Positions 35,700 through 45,878 of a DNA stretch of 64,000 bases are shown here, one piece after another. How positions within the stretch are numbered: the first letter of the stretch is position 1; every line of letters starts with the position of its first letter. The stretch covers positions 1-64,000 of the forward strand of contig NZ_LBMG01000003.1 of the NCBI RefSeq assembly GCF_001005315.1. Direction: 5' to 3'. The DNA comes from Kordia jejudonensis (lineage in GTDB: Bacteria; Bacteroidota; Bacteroidia; Flavobacteriales; Flavobacteriaceae). The notes under the pieces were generated by a model, which saw only the letters and a list, made by a program, of their open reading frames with translations, had not been told where the DNA came from and ran no database searches. A program made the translations under genes and the position numbers.

Positions 35700-36101
35700 T
35701 TAAATTATCTCTTGACACAACTCTATGAGTGTTCCATTGGTGGATTTTGGGTGTAAAAAAACCACTAATTTATTGTCAGCGCCTTTTTTTGGTGTTTCGT
35801 TTAGCACGATAAACCCTTCGCCTTTAAGTCTTTCTACTTCTGCATGAATGTCAGTTACATCAAAAGCAATGTGATGTACGCCTTCGCCTTTTTTAGCAAT
35901 AAATTTCGCTATAGGACTGTCGTCACGCGTAGCTTCTAATAGTTCTATTTTACTTTCGCCCAACTGGAAAAAAGAGGTTTTTACGCCTTCACTTTCCACA
36001 GCTTCCATTTTGTAGTGTTCCTTGTTGAACAGCTTAGCAAATAATTGGTTGGAGGCTTCAATATCTTTGACAGCAATTCCAATATGTTCTATTTTATTCA
36101 C
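35700..36101 (-). CDS. mce: Methylmalonyl-CoA epimerase
   Basis: 133 residues, a glyoxalase/VOC-fold protein of normal length for this enzyme. It interconverts (R)- and (S)-methylmalonyl-CoA in the propionyl-CoA to succinyl-CoA route. N-terminal KIEHIGIAVKDIEASNQLFAKLF holds the first metal His, GEGVHHIAFDVTDIH the second, and the C-terminal HPKSTNGTLIELCQ gives the Glu ligand. It is a single gene, divergent from rbfA and immediately outside the integrated element. Confidence 0.92.
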   Translation of the reverse strand: MNKIEHIGIAVKDIEASNQLFAKLFNKEHYKMEAVESEGVKTSFFQLGESKIELLEATRDDSPIAKFIAKKGEGVHHIAFDVTDIHAEVERLKGEGFIVLNETPKKGADNKLVVFLHPKSTNGTLIELCQEII

Positions 36102-36187
36102 GTTTTTCCTTAATTTGGCGTAAAGTTATTGCAATTCAGTAGTAAAGTCAACGTTTTGTGGTGTTAATATTCTATTTTTGCAGCATT

Positions 36188-36589
36188 ATGAGTGATATCG
36201 AAAGTAACAGACAGAAAAAAATAGCAGGTGTCTTACAAAAAGATTTGGTAGATATTTTGCAAGGAGCAGCACGTGGCGGCGGAATGACAAACGTAATTAT
36301 TTCAGTAACGAAAGTAAACGTAACGGTTGATCTTTCCGTAGCAAAAGTATATTTGAGTATTTTTCCGCACGGTAAAGGAAAAGAATTATTAGAAGGCATA
36401 CAATCAAACGCGCCTTTGATTAAGCACGAATTGGCACAACGTGTAAAGCATCAACTACGAAAGGTTCCTAGTTTGACCTTTTATGTAGACGATTCATTGG
36501 AATATATTGAAAATATTGAAAAATCCCTGAAAGGAGAAGAAAACCCAATTGAAGATCCTAATTTATTAGATAAACGAAAGAAAGCGTAA
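36188..36589 (+). CDS. rbfA: 30S ribosome-binding factor A
   Basis: 133 residues from the ATG giving MSDIESNRQKKIAGVLQKDL; an earlier in-frame ATG at 36158 would add ten hydrophobic residues. KH-like fold protein that binds the 30S subunit during late 16S rRNA maturation and cold adaptation. Typical features are the N-terminal RQKKIAGVLQKDLVDIL, the VTVDLSVAKVYLSIFPHGK strand pair and LRKVPSLTFYVDDSLEYIENIE. The next gene starts right at its stop codon, so the two are coupled. Confidence 0.95.
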   Translation: MSDIESNRQKKIAGVLQKDLVDILQGAARGGGMTNVIISVTKVNVTVDLSVAKVYLSIFPHGKGKELLEGIQSNAPLIKHELAQRVKHQLRKVPSLTFYVDDSLEYIENIEKSLKGEENPIEDPNLLDKRKKA

Positions 36590-37798
36590 TTGAAATTCCC
36601 TTTTTACATAGCCAAGCGGTATTTGTTTTCTAAAAGTTCACAAAACGCTATTAATATTATTAACATTGTCACAAGTGTGGTTGTGGTTATTGGTGCATTG
36701 GCTTTGTTCATTGTACTTTCAGGCTTTGCAGGATTGAAGACTTTTAGCTTGTCGTTTAGTAACGATTTTGATCCTGATATTAAGATTGAAGCAGCAACTG
36801 GAAAGTCCTTTCGCGTAAGCGATACACAATTAAAATCTTTAGAAAAAGTTCCTGGTATTGCCTCTTTTTCGAAAGTGGTAGAAGAACGTGTAGTACTGAG
36901 TTTGAATAATAAACATCATATTGCCAACATTAAAGGAATCGATGCTTCTTTTGTAAATGTGAATGCAATTGATAGTATTATGTATGTGGGAAATTGGATA
37001 AATCCGCAAGTATTTGACGAAGCTGTTATTGGTGTCGGAACCGCCAATCTTTTAGGCGTTGTGGCTCAAGATTACAGCAATTTGTTAGAAATTATTGTTC
37101 CAAAGCCTGGTACAAAAAGCATTACCAGTAGTTCTAAAAGTCCGTATGAGAAGATTAATGTAATTACTAAAGGTATTTATCGAATTAATGAAGATTTGGA
37201 CAGTAAATATGTATTTACCAATATAGAATTGGCGCAAGAATTATTGGATTTAAACGCAAATGAAATTACACATATCGAATGCAAGTTGAAGCCAAATGCT
37301 GATGAAGTTTTGATAAAAGAGCGACTGACTTCTATTTTTGATAATGAGGTGTTAATTAAGACTAGAATTGAACTGAATAGCGCATTGTATAAGATGCTGA
37401 ATACCGAAAATATTGCGATTTACTTAATTTTTACACTTGTATTGATTCTAGCCTTGTTTAATGTTGTCGGAGCAATTGTGATGATGATTTTAGACAAAAG
37501 AAGCAATATGAAAACCTTGTTTAGCATGGGAACAACTGTTCTAGAAATTAAACAAATTTTCTTCTTTCAAGGAATTATTATTACCGTTTTAGGAGGTTTG
37601 TTAGGAATTGCGCTTGGTGTAATTATAATCTTCTGCCAATTACAATTTAAGCTATTTTACATAACACCTAGTTTGCCATATCCTGTAGAATTGCGTTTTA
37701 TGAACTGTGTGACAGTATTTTTGACGATTACTATTTTAGGTGTATTTGCTTCTTTTTTAGCAAGTCATAGAATCAATCGTAATTTTATTGTTAGATAG
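36590..37798 (+). CDS. LolC/E-type ABC transporter permease
   Basis: 402 residues starting with TTG directly after the rbfA stop. Layout is a TM helix near the N-terminus (about 20-45), a large periplasmic MacB-like core (about 50-265) and three TM helices at the C-terminus (about 272-300, 320-350, 365-390): the FtsX/MacB fold of lipoprotein-releasing permeases. In Bacteroidota the rbfA-lolE-like order is common. Its ATPase partner (LolD) is not in the window. A role in moving lipoproteins from the inner membrane is inferred from the family. Confidence 0.88.
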   Translation: MKFPFYIAKRYLFSKSSQNAINIINIVTSVVVVIGALALFIVLSGFAGLKTFSLSFSNDFDPDIKIEAATGKSFRVSDTQLKSLEKVPGIASFSKVVEERVVLSLNNKHHIANIKGIDASFVNVNAIDSIMYVGNWINPQVFDEAVIGVGTANLLGVVAQDYSNLLEIIVPKPGTKSITSSSKSPYEKINVITKGIYRINEDLDSKYVFTNIELAQELLDLNANEITHIECKLKPNADEVLIKERLTSIFDNEVLIKTRIELNSALYKMLNTENIAIYLIFTLVLILALFNVVGAIVMMILDKRSNMKTLFSMGTTVLEIKQIFFFQGIIITVLGGLLGIALGVIIIFCQLQFKLFYITPSLPYPVELRFMNCVTVFLTITILGVFASFLASHRINRNFIVR

Positions 37799-37924
37799 AT
37801 CTGATGAAAGAGAACTAAGAATATAGATAATAGACAGTTTTTGAGTAGCTTGAATCTAGTTGTTAAAATTGATCTTTCAGTTACTATTTCAATCTTTGAA
37901 TTCTTACATCATTCAATCTTCAAT

Positions 37925-38917
37925 CTACACAAATTGATGATCGCCAAATTTCTCAAAAACCTCATCAAATACTTGAAAAACGCCTGCAGAATCGTCCGTA
38001 GTTACCATGCGTTGTCTGTATTCTTTAAAATGTGGAATTCCTTTGAAATAGTTGGTGTAATGTCTTCTGGTTTCAAAAACACCCAAACGTTCGCCTTTCC
38101 AATCAATAGACATTTGCAAATGACGTCGCGCAGCATCTACACGTTCTTCCATTGTTGGCTTTGCCATGTGTTCTCCTGTTTCAAAAAAGTATTTTACTTC
38201 TCTAAAAAACCAAGGATAGCCAATACTTGCTCTACCAATCATGGCGCCATCTAAGCCAAATTTGTCTCGCATTAACATGGCTTTTTCTGGAGAGTTTACA
38301 TCGCCATTTCCAAATACAGGAATGTGCATGCGCGGATTGTTTTTTACTTCTGCAATTGGATGCCAATCTGCGTCACCTTTGTACATTTGTGCACGCGTAC
38401 GCCCGTGAATCGCAATTGCTGCACAACCGACATCTTGCAAGCGTTCGGCAACTTCTACAATTTTTATGGTATCATGATCCCAACCCAAACGTGTTTTTAC
38501 CGTAACGGGAAGTTTTGTGTGTTCAACCATGGCTTTCGTTAGTGAAACCATCAAGTCAATATCTTTTAAAATTCCTGCTCCAGCACCTTTACTAACTACT
38601 TTTTTTACAGGGCAACCAAAATTGATATCGATGATATCTGGACCTGATTTTTCAACAATTTCTACCGATTTTAACATGGAATCAAGGTTTGCACCAAATA
38701 TTTGAATTCCAACAGGGCGTTCTTTTTCGTAAATATCAAGTTTCATGGTGCTTTTTGCCGCATCACGAATGAGTCCTTCAGAAGAAATAAATTCAGTATA
38801 CACAACATCTGCGCCTTGTTCTTTGCATAACGCGCGGAATGGCGGATCACTTACATCTTCCATTGGCGCAAGCAACAACGGAAAGTCTGGTAACTCTATG
38901 TCTCCTATTTTAACCAC
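37925..38917 (-). CDS. dusB: tRNA-dihydrouridine synthase
   Basis: 330 residues, TIM-barrel FMN enzyme reducing specific uridines in tRNA with NADPH. N-terminal LLLAPMEDVSDPPFRALC, catalytic-Cys motif INFGCPVKKVVSKGAGAG, FMN/RNA-binding TVKTRLGW and the phosphate-binding IPVFGNGDVNSPEKA and GLDGAMIGRASIGYPW segments support the DusB group. The C-terminal helical RNA-binding domain is complete. It stands alone, converging with the permease gene. Confidence 0.94.
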   Translation of the reverse strand: MVKIGDIELPDFPLLLAPMEDVSDPPFRALCKEQGADVVYTEFISSEGLIRDAAKSTMKLDIYEKERPVGIQIFGANLDSMLKSVEIVEKSGPDIIDINFGCPVKKVVSKGAGAGILKDIDLMVSLTKAMVEHTKLPVTVKTRLGWDHDTIKIVEVAERLQDVGCAAIAIHGRTRAQMYKGDADWHPIAEVKNNPRMHIPVFGNGDVNSPEKAMLMRDKFGLDGAMIGRASIGYPWFFREVKYFFETGEHMAKPTMEERVDAARRHLQMSIDWKGERLGVFETRRHYTNYFKGIPHFKEYRQRMVTTDDSAGVFQVFDEVFEKFGDHQFV

Positions 38918-38982
38918 AATAGATTGTTTTTTAAAAGATTCGGCAAAGATACATGAAAATTTACAACGTTTTAAAAAGACGC

Positions 38983-41385
38983 TTATTTTAAACGTTCTTG
39001 TTCAGAAGAAGATTTTGTACGCTGATTGGTACTAAGCTTGGTATTTCCAAAATTGTAACGGAATCCTACACGAACCGTTTGTGTATCATAATCTGAACTA
39101 TAGGCACTATTTTGATTCGCAAAAACCGTAGTATTTGTAAATTTTTGTCCGTTAAAAATATCGTTGAAAGTTAAAGAAAGTGTTGCTTTTTTATTCCAAA
39201 TTGTTTTGCGAAGCGCTAAGCTTACCAAGTTCCTATTTGAAACTTCAGATAATCCTTGAATATTAGCTGATATGTATAAAAATGAAAGGTTTGCCGTTAA
39301 GCTTTCATCTTTTAGAAATGTAAAATTATTATCAAGTGTTGTATAATTTGCCCATTTTTGCTGTGTTGTACGCACGTTATTTCCTAAAGTAAATCGATCT
39401 GAATTTCGAAACATTGAAGTCACAAAAGAAACATCCCAATTATCAAGTATAGCAAAGTACGTCACAAAATCAAGTCCATACTCTACACTATTTTCTATAT
39501 TGGACGCAATATATTGCAATACATCATTATCGTTATCTTGAAGCGTTAATTCAAAAATTGCAGACTTATTGTATCTGTAATAAGCTTCAATAAAAAATTT
39601 ATCATTGATCTCAACTCCTACCTTATAACTATTAACAATGGCAGGTTGCAATCTTGGATTTCCAACAACAAACGAAAAATCAGTAAAGTTGAATCGGAAC
39701 GGATTCAAATTATCAAAACTTGGTCGTTGAATACGTCTACTAAAGTCTACATACGCATTTAATTTGTCGGATACTTTATGACTTAGATAAGCGCTTGGAA
39801 ATAATTCGAAGTAGTTTTGTGTGTTTACCTGATTTGTACTGAGAGAAGTTCCTTTGAGTTCTGTTTGTTCTCCTCTAAAACCAACTTTTACACTCCATTT
39901 GTCCCAATTTTTAGCGTAGCTCACATATCCTGCATAGATAGATTCATTGTATTGAAACGTATCCGAATTGCTAACATCTAATACAGGAACTCCGTTTTGA
40001 ATATTAAATTGCCATAAATTACTGTCCGTGTCAATGTTTGCAGCTTTTATACCTGCTTCAAAATTAGCAGATTCGCTTATAGGCAATTCATAATCGAGCT
40101 GTCCACTGACAATATTAGTTGCCTGACTCGCATCTGTGGTAAAAGCGGTTGAAAAATCTAAATTTGACACTACATCATAATCTGTAGCTACATGTTGGTC
40201 GCCACTTCTATCATAATCAGTATAATGCACATTTGCCGAAAGCTTTTCTCCTTCTTTTTCGAAATGATGTACATATTCTAGATTCAATCCTAAATTGTGT
40301 TTATCTTGATTGTAGTTGTTAATCGCCGCCAAAGAGAAGTCTTCATTCGCCATTGTTTGATCGTCCACCGTAGAATTCGTTAACGTTCTACGTTTCCAAT
40401 ACGGATTGTATAACAAACTTCCTGAGAAACTTAAGGTGTTTTTTTCATCAAATTCATAATCTATATTAAGATTAGCATTATGCCTTTTCTCAGTTGTATT
40501 TCTATTGATAGCTGAATTCCAAACTGATGTTGTTGTAGTATTATCTAAATAATTTATACGTTCATCATTATCTCTATTAATCTTTGTATGCGTATAACTA
40601 TAATTTCCAAAAATGTTAAGTTTATCACGTTTGTAAAAATGATTCATTCCACCATTGTAACGTGGAAAAACTCCTTGTGTAAAATTCCCGTAAATACTTC
40701 CATTATAACCTAAAATTAGATTTTTAGACATTACAATATTCAAAATCGTTCCACCTTGCGCATCATAACGTGCTGGCGGATTGGTAATTACCTCAACCGA
40801 TTTTACATTTTGTGCTGGCGTTCCTTCTAGTAATTGATATATTTCACTTGCAGATAAATGCACTTTTCGATCGTTAATATAAACCGTTGGCGTGCTATTT
40901 TTAACAGATAATGTGTTGTTAATAACAATCACTCCTGGCGTTCTGCGTAATACTTCCCACGTATTATCTTCAGTCAAAGCCGTACCTTCTACACTAAACA
41001 CCAACCGATCAACTTCGCGTTTCAACTTTGGTTTTTTGGCAGTAATGGTAACACCGTCTAAAGATTCGTTATCATCTTTAAGTGGAATAATACCAACATC
41101 AAGTTTAGACGTAACGTTGATTTCTTTACTGTATGAAGCAAAGCCTACATAACTAACACTAAGCGTATATTTTCCTGAAGTTACATTCGAAATTACAAAA
41201 GCTCCTGAAGTATCTGTTGAGCTTCCTTTGACTACGTTGCCATCTTGCAATAATACTGCATTGGCAAAAGCAATTGCAGTTTCCGTTTCGGAAGCAATTA
41301 CTTTACCTGATACTTGGTACTTTTCTTGACCAAACACAGTAAAAACTGTAAAAAACACAAATAAACTTGTGATTTTTAGATTCAT
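38983..41385 (-). CDS. Outer-membrane beta-barrel receptor (TonB receptor-like)
   Basis: 800 residues. Signal peptide (about 1-19, ending FGQ), a CarboxypepD_reg-like domain (about 24-105: SGKVIASETETAIAFANAVLL), a plug-like domain (about 120-215: RRTPGVIVINNTLSVKNSTPTVYINDRKVHLSASEI) and a large OMP_b-brl_3-type barrel. Compared with the receptor at 16602 the plug is shorter and there is no clear TonB box. These are usually outer-membrane receptors for iron, peptide or glycan ligands; this one has no partner genes nearby and no assigned ligand. The C-terminus is long, polar and Ser/Arg-rich (KSSSEQERLK). Confidence 0.85.
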   Translation of the reverse strand: MNLKITSLFVFFTVFTVFGQEKYQVSGKVIASETETAIAFANAVLLQDGNVVKGSSTDTSGAFVISNVTSGKYTLSVSYVGFASYSKEINVTSKLDVGIIPLKDDNESLDGVTITAKKPKLKREVDRLVFSVEGTALTEDNTWEVLRRTPGVIVINNTLSVKNSTPTVYINDRKVHLSASEIYQLLEGTPAQNVKSVEVITNPPARYDAQGGTILNIVMSKNLILGYNGSIYGNFTQGVFPRYNGGMNHFYKRDKLNIFGNYSYTHTKINRDNDERINYLDNTTTTSVWNSAINRNTTEKRHNANLNIDYEFDEKNTLSFSGSLLYNPYWKRRTLTNSTVDDQTMANEDFSLAAINNYNQDKHNLGLNLEYVHHFEKEGEKLSANVHYTDYDRSGDQHVATDYDVVSNLDFSTAFTTDASQATNIVSGQLDYELPISESANFEAGIKAANIDTDSNLWQFNIQNGVPVLDVSNSDTFQYNESIYAGYVSYAKNWDKWSVKVGFRGEQTELKGTSLSTNQVNTQNYFELFPSAYLSHKVSDKLNAYVDFSRRIQRPSFDNLNPFRFNFTDFSFVVGNPRLQPAIVNSYKVGVEINDKFFIEAYYRYNKSAIFELTLQDNDNDVLQYIASNIENSVEYGLDFVTYFAILDNWDVSFVTSMFRNSDRFTLGNNVRTTQQKWANYTTLDNNFTFLKDESLTANLSFLYISANIQGLSEVSNRNLVSLALRKTIWNKKATLSLTFNDIFNGQKFTNTTVFANQNSAYSSDYDTQTVRVGFRYNFGNTKLSTNQRTKSSSEQERLK

Positions 41386-41511
41386 GGCATTGGTTAGGTT
41401 AATTCAGGGCAAATATATTCATTTTTGTTTAACGTAGAAAAAAAGCTACATATTAAATTAAAAAATCTTTGTAAACACGCATAAAACATGTGTATTTACT
41501 CTGTAAAAAGC

Positions 41512-41519
41512 TATATTTG
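41512..41519 (+). promoter_or_regulatory. Candidate -7 box for lepA
   Basis: TATATTTG fits the Bacteroidota TAnnTTTG consensus and lies 23 nt before the lepA ATG. No TTTG at the right -33 distance was seen, so the call is tentative. Confidence 0.4.
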
Positions 41520-41542
41520 CAAATCATTAGCTATAGAATTAG

Positions 41543-43339
41543 ATGAAGCACATTAGAAACTTTTGCATTATTGCACATATTGATCATGGAAAGAGCACGT
41601 TAGCTGACAGATTGTTAGATTTTACAGGCTCTGTTACGGAACGAGAAAAGCAAGATCAATTATTGGATAGTATGGATTTAGAACGCGAACGTGGAATCAC
41701 GATTAAGTCGCATGCCATTCAAATGGAATATACGTTTGAAGGACAAGAATATGTTTTGAACTTAATTGATACTCCAGGACACGTTGATTTCTCTTATGAA
41801 GTTTCACGATCTATCGCTGCCTGCGAAGGTGCTTTACTTATTGTTGATGCTGCGCAAAGTATTCAGGCACAAACGATTTCAAATTTATACCTCGCTTTAG
41901 AGAACGATTTAGAAATTATTCCCGTATTAAACAAAGTAGATTTACCAAGCGCCAATCCTGAAGAAGTAACCGATGATATCGTTGATTTATTAGGTTGCGA
42001 TCCTGAAGAGGTAATTCACGCAAGTGGAAAAACAGGTTTTGGTGTAGACAATATTTTAGAAGCCGTTATCAACCGTATTCCTGCTCCTAAAGGAAATTAT
42101 GACGAGCCGTTACAAGCCTTAATTTTTGATTCTGTGTACAATCCGTTTCGTGGTGTTGAAACGTATTTTAGAGTCATGAATGGTTCTATTAAAAAAGGAC
42201 AACGTATTAAGTTTGTTGCTACTGGAAACGAATATGGTGCAGACGAAGTTGGAACTTTGAAGCTGAATCAAGTTGTAAAGAAAGAGATCAAAACAGGCGA
42301 TGTTGGATATCTAATTACAGGAATTAAAGACGCGCGCGAAGTAAAAGTTGGAGATACAATAACGGATGCTAAAACGCCCACAACAAACCCAATTGAAGGT
42401 TTTGAGGACGTAAAACCAATGGTTTTTGCCGGAATTTATCCTGTAGATACGGAAGATTATGAAGAACTTCGTAATTCGATGGAAAAACTACAGCTAAATG
42501 ATGCTTCGTTGGTATTTACGCCAGAAAGTTCAGCCGCTTTAGGTTTTGGTTTCCGTTGTGGATTCTTAGGAATGTTGCACATGGAAATTATTCAGGAACG
42601 TTTGGAGCGTGAGTTTAATATGACGGTAATTACGACAGTTCCTAACGTGTCGTATCATGCATATACAAAGAAAAATCCTGATGAAATTATCATCGTAAAT
42701 AACCCTTCTGATTTGCCTGATCCTTCAGGTTTAGATCGTGTAGAAGAACCGTATATTAAAGCAACTATCATTACAAAATCTGACTTTGTTGGAAATGTAA
42801 TGTCGTTGTGTATTGAAAAACGTGGTTTAATTACAAATCAAACGTATTTAACAACAGAACGTGTTGAGTTGTCATTTGATATGCCTTTGGCAGAAATTGT
42901 ATTTGATTTTTATGATCGATTGAAAACTGTTTCCAAAGGATATGCGTCGTTTGACTATTCACCAATTGGAATGCGCACATCGAAATTAGTGCGTGTTGAT
43001 ATTTTATTGAATGCACAATCGGTTGATGCACTTTCTGCGTTAATTCATGCTGACAATGCGTATAACATTGGTAAAAAGATGTGTGAAAAGCTAAAAGAAT
43101 TGATTCCAAGACAACAGTTTGATATTCCTATTCAAGCAGCTATTGGAGCAAAAATTATTTCGCGTGAAACCATCAAAGCACTTCGTAAAGATGTAACTGC
43201 AAAATGTTACGGTGGAGATATTTCGCGTAAGCGTAAACTTTTAGAGAAGCAGAAGAAAGGTAAAAAACGTATGCGCCAAGTTGGGAATGTAGAAATACCA
43301 CAACAAGCGTTTATGGCGGTTTTGAAACTAAATGATTAA
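41543..43339 (+). CDS. lepA: Elongation factor 4 (LepA)
   Basis: 598 residues, standard LepA length. A translational GTPase that acts on stalled or misposition ribosomes and in 30S biogenesis. G-domain motifs are [15 protein letters not shown] (G1), the ERGITIKSH switch [13 protein letters not shown] (G3) and NKVDLP (G4); domains II, III and V follow, with the LepA-specific C-terminal domain (about 490-598) ending [22 protein letters not shown]. No neighbours share its transcript; a repeat region follows. Confidence 0.97.
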   Translation: MKHIRNFCIIAHIDHGKSTLADRLLDFTGSVTEREKQDQLLDSMDLERERGITIKSHAIQMEYTFEGQEYVLNLIDTPGHVDFSYEVSRSIAACEGALLIVDAAQSIQAQTISNLYLALENDLEIIPVLNKVDLPSANPEEVTDDIVDLLGCDPEEVIHASGKTGFGVDNILEAVINRIPAPKGNYDEPLQALIFDSVYNPFRGVETYFRVMNGSIKKGQRIKFVATGNEYGADEVGTLKLNQVVKKEIKTGDVGYLITGIKDAREVKVGDTITDAKTPTTNPIEGFEDVKPMVFAGIYPVDTEDYEELRNSMEKLQLNDASLVFTPESSAALGFGFRCGFLGMLHMEIIQERLEREFNMTVITTVPNVSYHAYTKKNPDEIIIVNNPSDLPDPSGLDRVEEPYIKATIITKSDFVGNVMSLCIEKRGLITNQTYLTTERVELSFDMPLAEIVFDFYDRLKTVSKGYASFDYSPIGMRTSKLVRVDILLNAQSVDALSALIHADNAYNIGKKMCEKLKELIPRQQFDIPIQAAIGAKIISRETIKALRKDVTAKCYGGDISRKRKLLEKQKKGKKRMRQVGNVEIPQQAFMAVLKLND

Positions 43340-43935
43340 AGTTAGTTGTGAGTATTGAGAGGAATTATGGTTAAAAAACTATGATTTTAAAAATACCTCT
43401 CGATACAATTTTTCTTCTTTTCTTTTCGAAATTTCACTCAAATTGACGTTTTGTTTGAACTTGTCATTCCGCACTTGATGCGGAATCTGTCTTTATTTTG
43501 TGGATTCCTGCCTGCGCAGGAATGACATTTGGTTTCGATTGCGTAAAGCTGAACTTGATTCAACTTCTCACGCGGGAAAAATTCATGGTAAAAAACTATG
43601 ATTTAAAAATACTTCTCCATACAATTTTTCTTTTTTTATTTTTGAAAAATCATTCGAAGTAACGTTTTATTTGAAATTGTCATTCCGCACTTGATGCGGA
43701 ATCTGTTTTTGTTTTGTAGATTCCTGCCTGCGCAGGAATGACATTTGGTTTCGATTGCGTAAAGCTTAACTTGATTCAACTTCTCACACAAGAAAAAATT
43801 CATGGTAAAAAACTATGATTTTAAAAGTACTTCTCAATACTAATTGCTATTTGTAAAGTTCTAACAGCTTCGAGCAAAGCGAAAAAGCGATCTCAATTCT
43901 AACAGCGTAAGCGGTCTAATATCTATATAAGTAAA
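43340..43935. repeat. Tandem intergenic repeat, about 218 bp x 2.2
   Basis: Two tandem units (43367-43584 and 43585-43801) plus a partial third (43802 to about 43841). Each full unit carries, in order, hairpin C (GTCATTCCGC...GCGGAATC; 43463 and 43679), hairpin B (GATTCCTGCC...GGCAGGAATGAC; 43503 and 43719) and block A (AAAGCTGAACTTGATTCAACTT; 43545 and 43761). The same blocks are scattered at 1-270 and 13960-14177. The rest (43842-43935) holds CTAACAGC-type short repeats. No ORF is seen. Confidence 0.8.
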
Positions 43936-45786
43936 TTAATTCGTTTCCGTATCTTCCACATCAAATGGTTTTCCTAAATAGACAAGCTTCCAGTTTTCAC
44001 CTATCTCGTCTACTTCCATATTGTGTGAAGAGATAATATAAAACTCGTTATCTTCTTTTTTAATGAACAACGGAATGATGTCTTTGTCTTTATTCGTAAT
44101 TTCAATCAAACCTTCGTAGTGTGCCTTATCGTTAATATCAATTTCTTGAATTGAAGGATATTTTCGCGTTACTTCCGTCAACGTACCATAATCATCAGTG
44201 TTAGAAAATAATCCTTCTTTCGGATTGTTAGTATCATCTAACATTTCTTCTCTGGTAACCAGTCGGAACGAACCATTTTCACCAAATTCTGCTCCAAACT
44301 TATCAATGGCGTACTTATTAATTCCAGAGTTTCCTGTCATTGCCATCAAATAACCAACATCGTTGAGTTCTATGTTGTCTGTTAAAGTATTGGAATAAAT
44401 ATCTGTATTAATCGCTTCTAAACCGAGTTCTTTTGCTTTTTCTATGTTGTTTTGATTGCTATCTATTAAAACTACATGGCGTCCATTGGTTTCTAAATAA
44501 TGTCCCAACAAGCGTGATATTTTTGAGGCACCAACTATTAAAATTCCATCTGATTTTGTCAAGAATACACCAACCAATTTTGCAAACAATCGCGCCGTCG
44601 TTGCGTTTAGTAAAACGGTTCCAAGCACAATCATAAATACCAATGGTGTAATATATTCTGCACCTTCAACTCCTTGTTTCACTAATTTACTTCCAAATAA
44701 AGATGCAATTCCTGCCGCTACAATACCACGTGGGCCAACCCAGCTGATAAATAGCTTTTCGTTGACTTTGAGTTTCGAGTTCGTGGTGCTTAAAAATACA
44801 CCTAAAGGTCTAATTACAAATACAACCACCGCAAATAGCGCCGCAGTTTTCCAATTGTATAACAACATCAAATCTTCCATATTAATGTTAGCTGCCAGTA
44901 GAATAAACAGTATGGAAATCAATAAGACACTGAGCGATTCTTTAAAGTATAAAAGTTCTTTTATGTTTTCTAATTTTCCGTTTCCAAGTACCATTCCCAT
45001 CACAACAACTGCCAGTAGACCAGATTCATGTGCAAATATTTCTGATTCTACAAAAACCAATAATACGGCGGATAATGATACTACATTTAGTAAGTAATGT
45101 GGAATGAATTTTTTGTTGATAGCGTAGGCCAATGCGTGTGCAAACGTGAATCCGAATGTAGTTCCAAAAAGGATAATTTTTCCAAATTCAATCAAAGCTG
45201 TTTTGGTAAATCCGCTATCGCCTTCTACACTTATAAATTCGAATACCAAAACGGCAACCAAGGCACCAATTGGATCAATTAAGATTCCTTCCCATTTTAA
45301 AACGGTTGAAATGTCTTTTTTCAAAGGAATGTTTCGCAAAATTGGTGTAATTACGGTCGGTCCTGTGACAATAATCAATCCTGAGAATAGAAATGACAGT
45401 TCAAAGCTCAATCCAAAAATAAAATGTGCTACAAGTCCAGCTCCAAAAAAGGTAATTGCAGAACCTAATGTAATGAGTTTTGTAATGACTGGTCCTACAT
45501 TTTTAATTTCAGATCGTTTCAGTGTCAATCCACCTTCAAATAGAATGATACTGATGGCAAGCGACACAAAATAGTACAAACTATCTCCAGGAAAAAGTCC
45601 TTTTCCTTTATCATTATCCCAAATTGGTTCAATCCACTTTGTTCCATCTTCTGATAAAAATTCTGCGGCAATTGGTCCCACTAACAGTCCAATAAGAATT
45701 AAGGGTAAAATTGCTGGAATTTTAAACTTCCACGCCACCCATTGTGCCAATATTCCTAAAATGATAATTCCCGCTAATTCGAGCAT
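43936..45786 (-). CDS. Cation:proton antiporter with RCK domain
   Basis: 616 residues. About 12 hydrophobic segments in residues 1-400 form a CPA1/NhaP-type exchanger core, with the acidic pore region in GFTFAHALAYAIN and VFVESEIFAHESGLLAVVVMGMVLGNG. A cytoplasmic nucleotide-binding TrkA-N/RCK-like domain follows (about 412-520: GILIVGASKISRLLGHYLETNG...VVLIDSN). A C-terminal tail of about 95 residues closes it. It exchanges Na+ or K+ for H+ across the inner membrane and is probably gated by a bound nucleotide. Which cation is moved cannot be told. Confidence 0.87.
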   Translation of the reverse strand: MLELAGIIILGILAQWVAWKFKIPAILPLILIGLLVGPIAAEFLSEDGTKWIEPIWDNDKGKGLFPGDSLYYFVSLAISIILFEGGLTLKRSEIKNVGPVITKLITLGSAITFFGAGLVAHFIFGLSFELSFLFSGLIIVTGPTVITPILRNIPLKKDISTVLKWEGILIDPIGALVAVLVFEFISVEGDSGFTKTALIEFGKIILFGTTFGFTFAHALAYAINKKFIPHYLLNVVSLSAVLLVFVESEIFAHESGLLAVVVMGMVLGNGKLENIKELLYFKESLSVLLISILFILLAANINMEDLMLLYNWKTAALFAVVVFVIRPLGVFLSTTNSKLKVNEKLFISWVGPRGIVAAGIASLFGSKLVKQGVEGAEYITPLVFMIVLGTVLLNATTARLFAKLVGVFLTKSDGILIVGASKISRLLGHYLETNGRHVVLIDSNQNNIEKAKELGLEAINTDIYSNTLTDNIELNDVGYLMAMTGNSGINKYAIDKFGAEFGENGSFRLVTREEMLDDTNNPKEGLFSNTDDYGTLTEVTRKYPSIQEIDINDKAHYEGLIEITNKDKDIIPLFIKKEDNEFYIISSHNMEVDEIGENWKLVYLGKPFDVEDTETN

Positions 45787-45878
45787 GTACGCAATTTTTA
45801 AAATTGAGTCGTAAATTTAACAATTATAATCTTAACAGAAGTGAGATGTTGTGATATTAAAGAAACTGTTTTTTAAAA

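Noticed and set aside
38983-41385. A T9SS C-terminal sorting domain on the receptor.
   Set aside because: The C-terminus is a polar KSSSEQERLK tail and lacks the Por-secretion motif.
43340-43935. A CRISPR array in the repeat region.
   Set aside because: Units are about 218 bases and each contains several different hairpins; there are no 25-40-base repeats with unique spacers, and no cas genes nearby.
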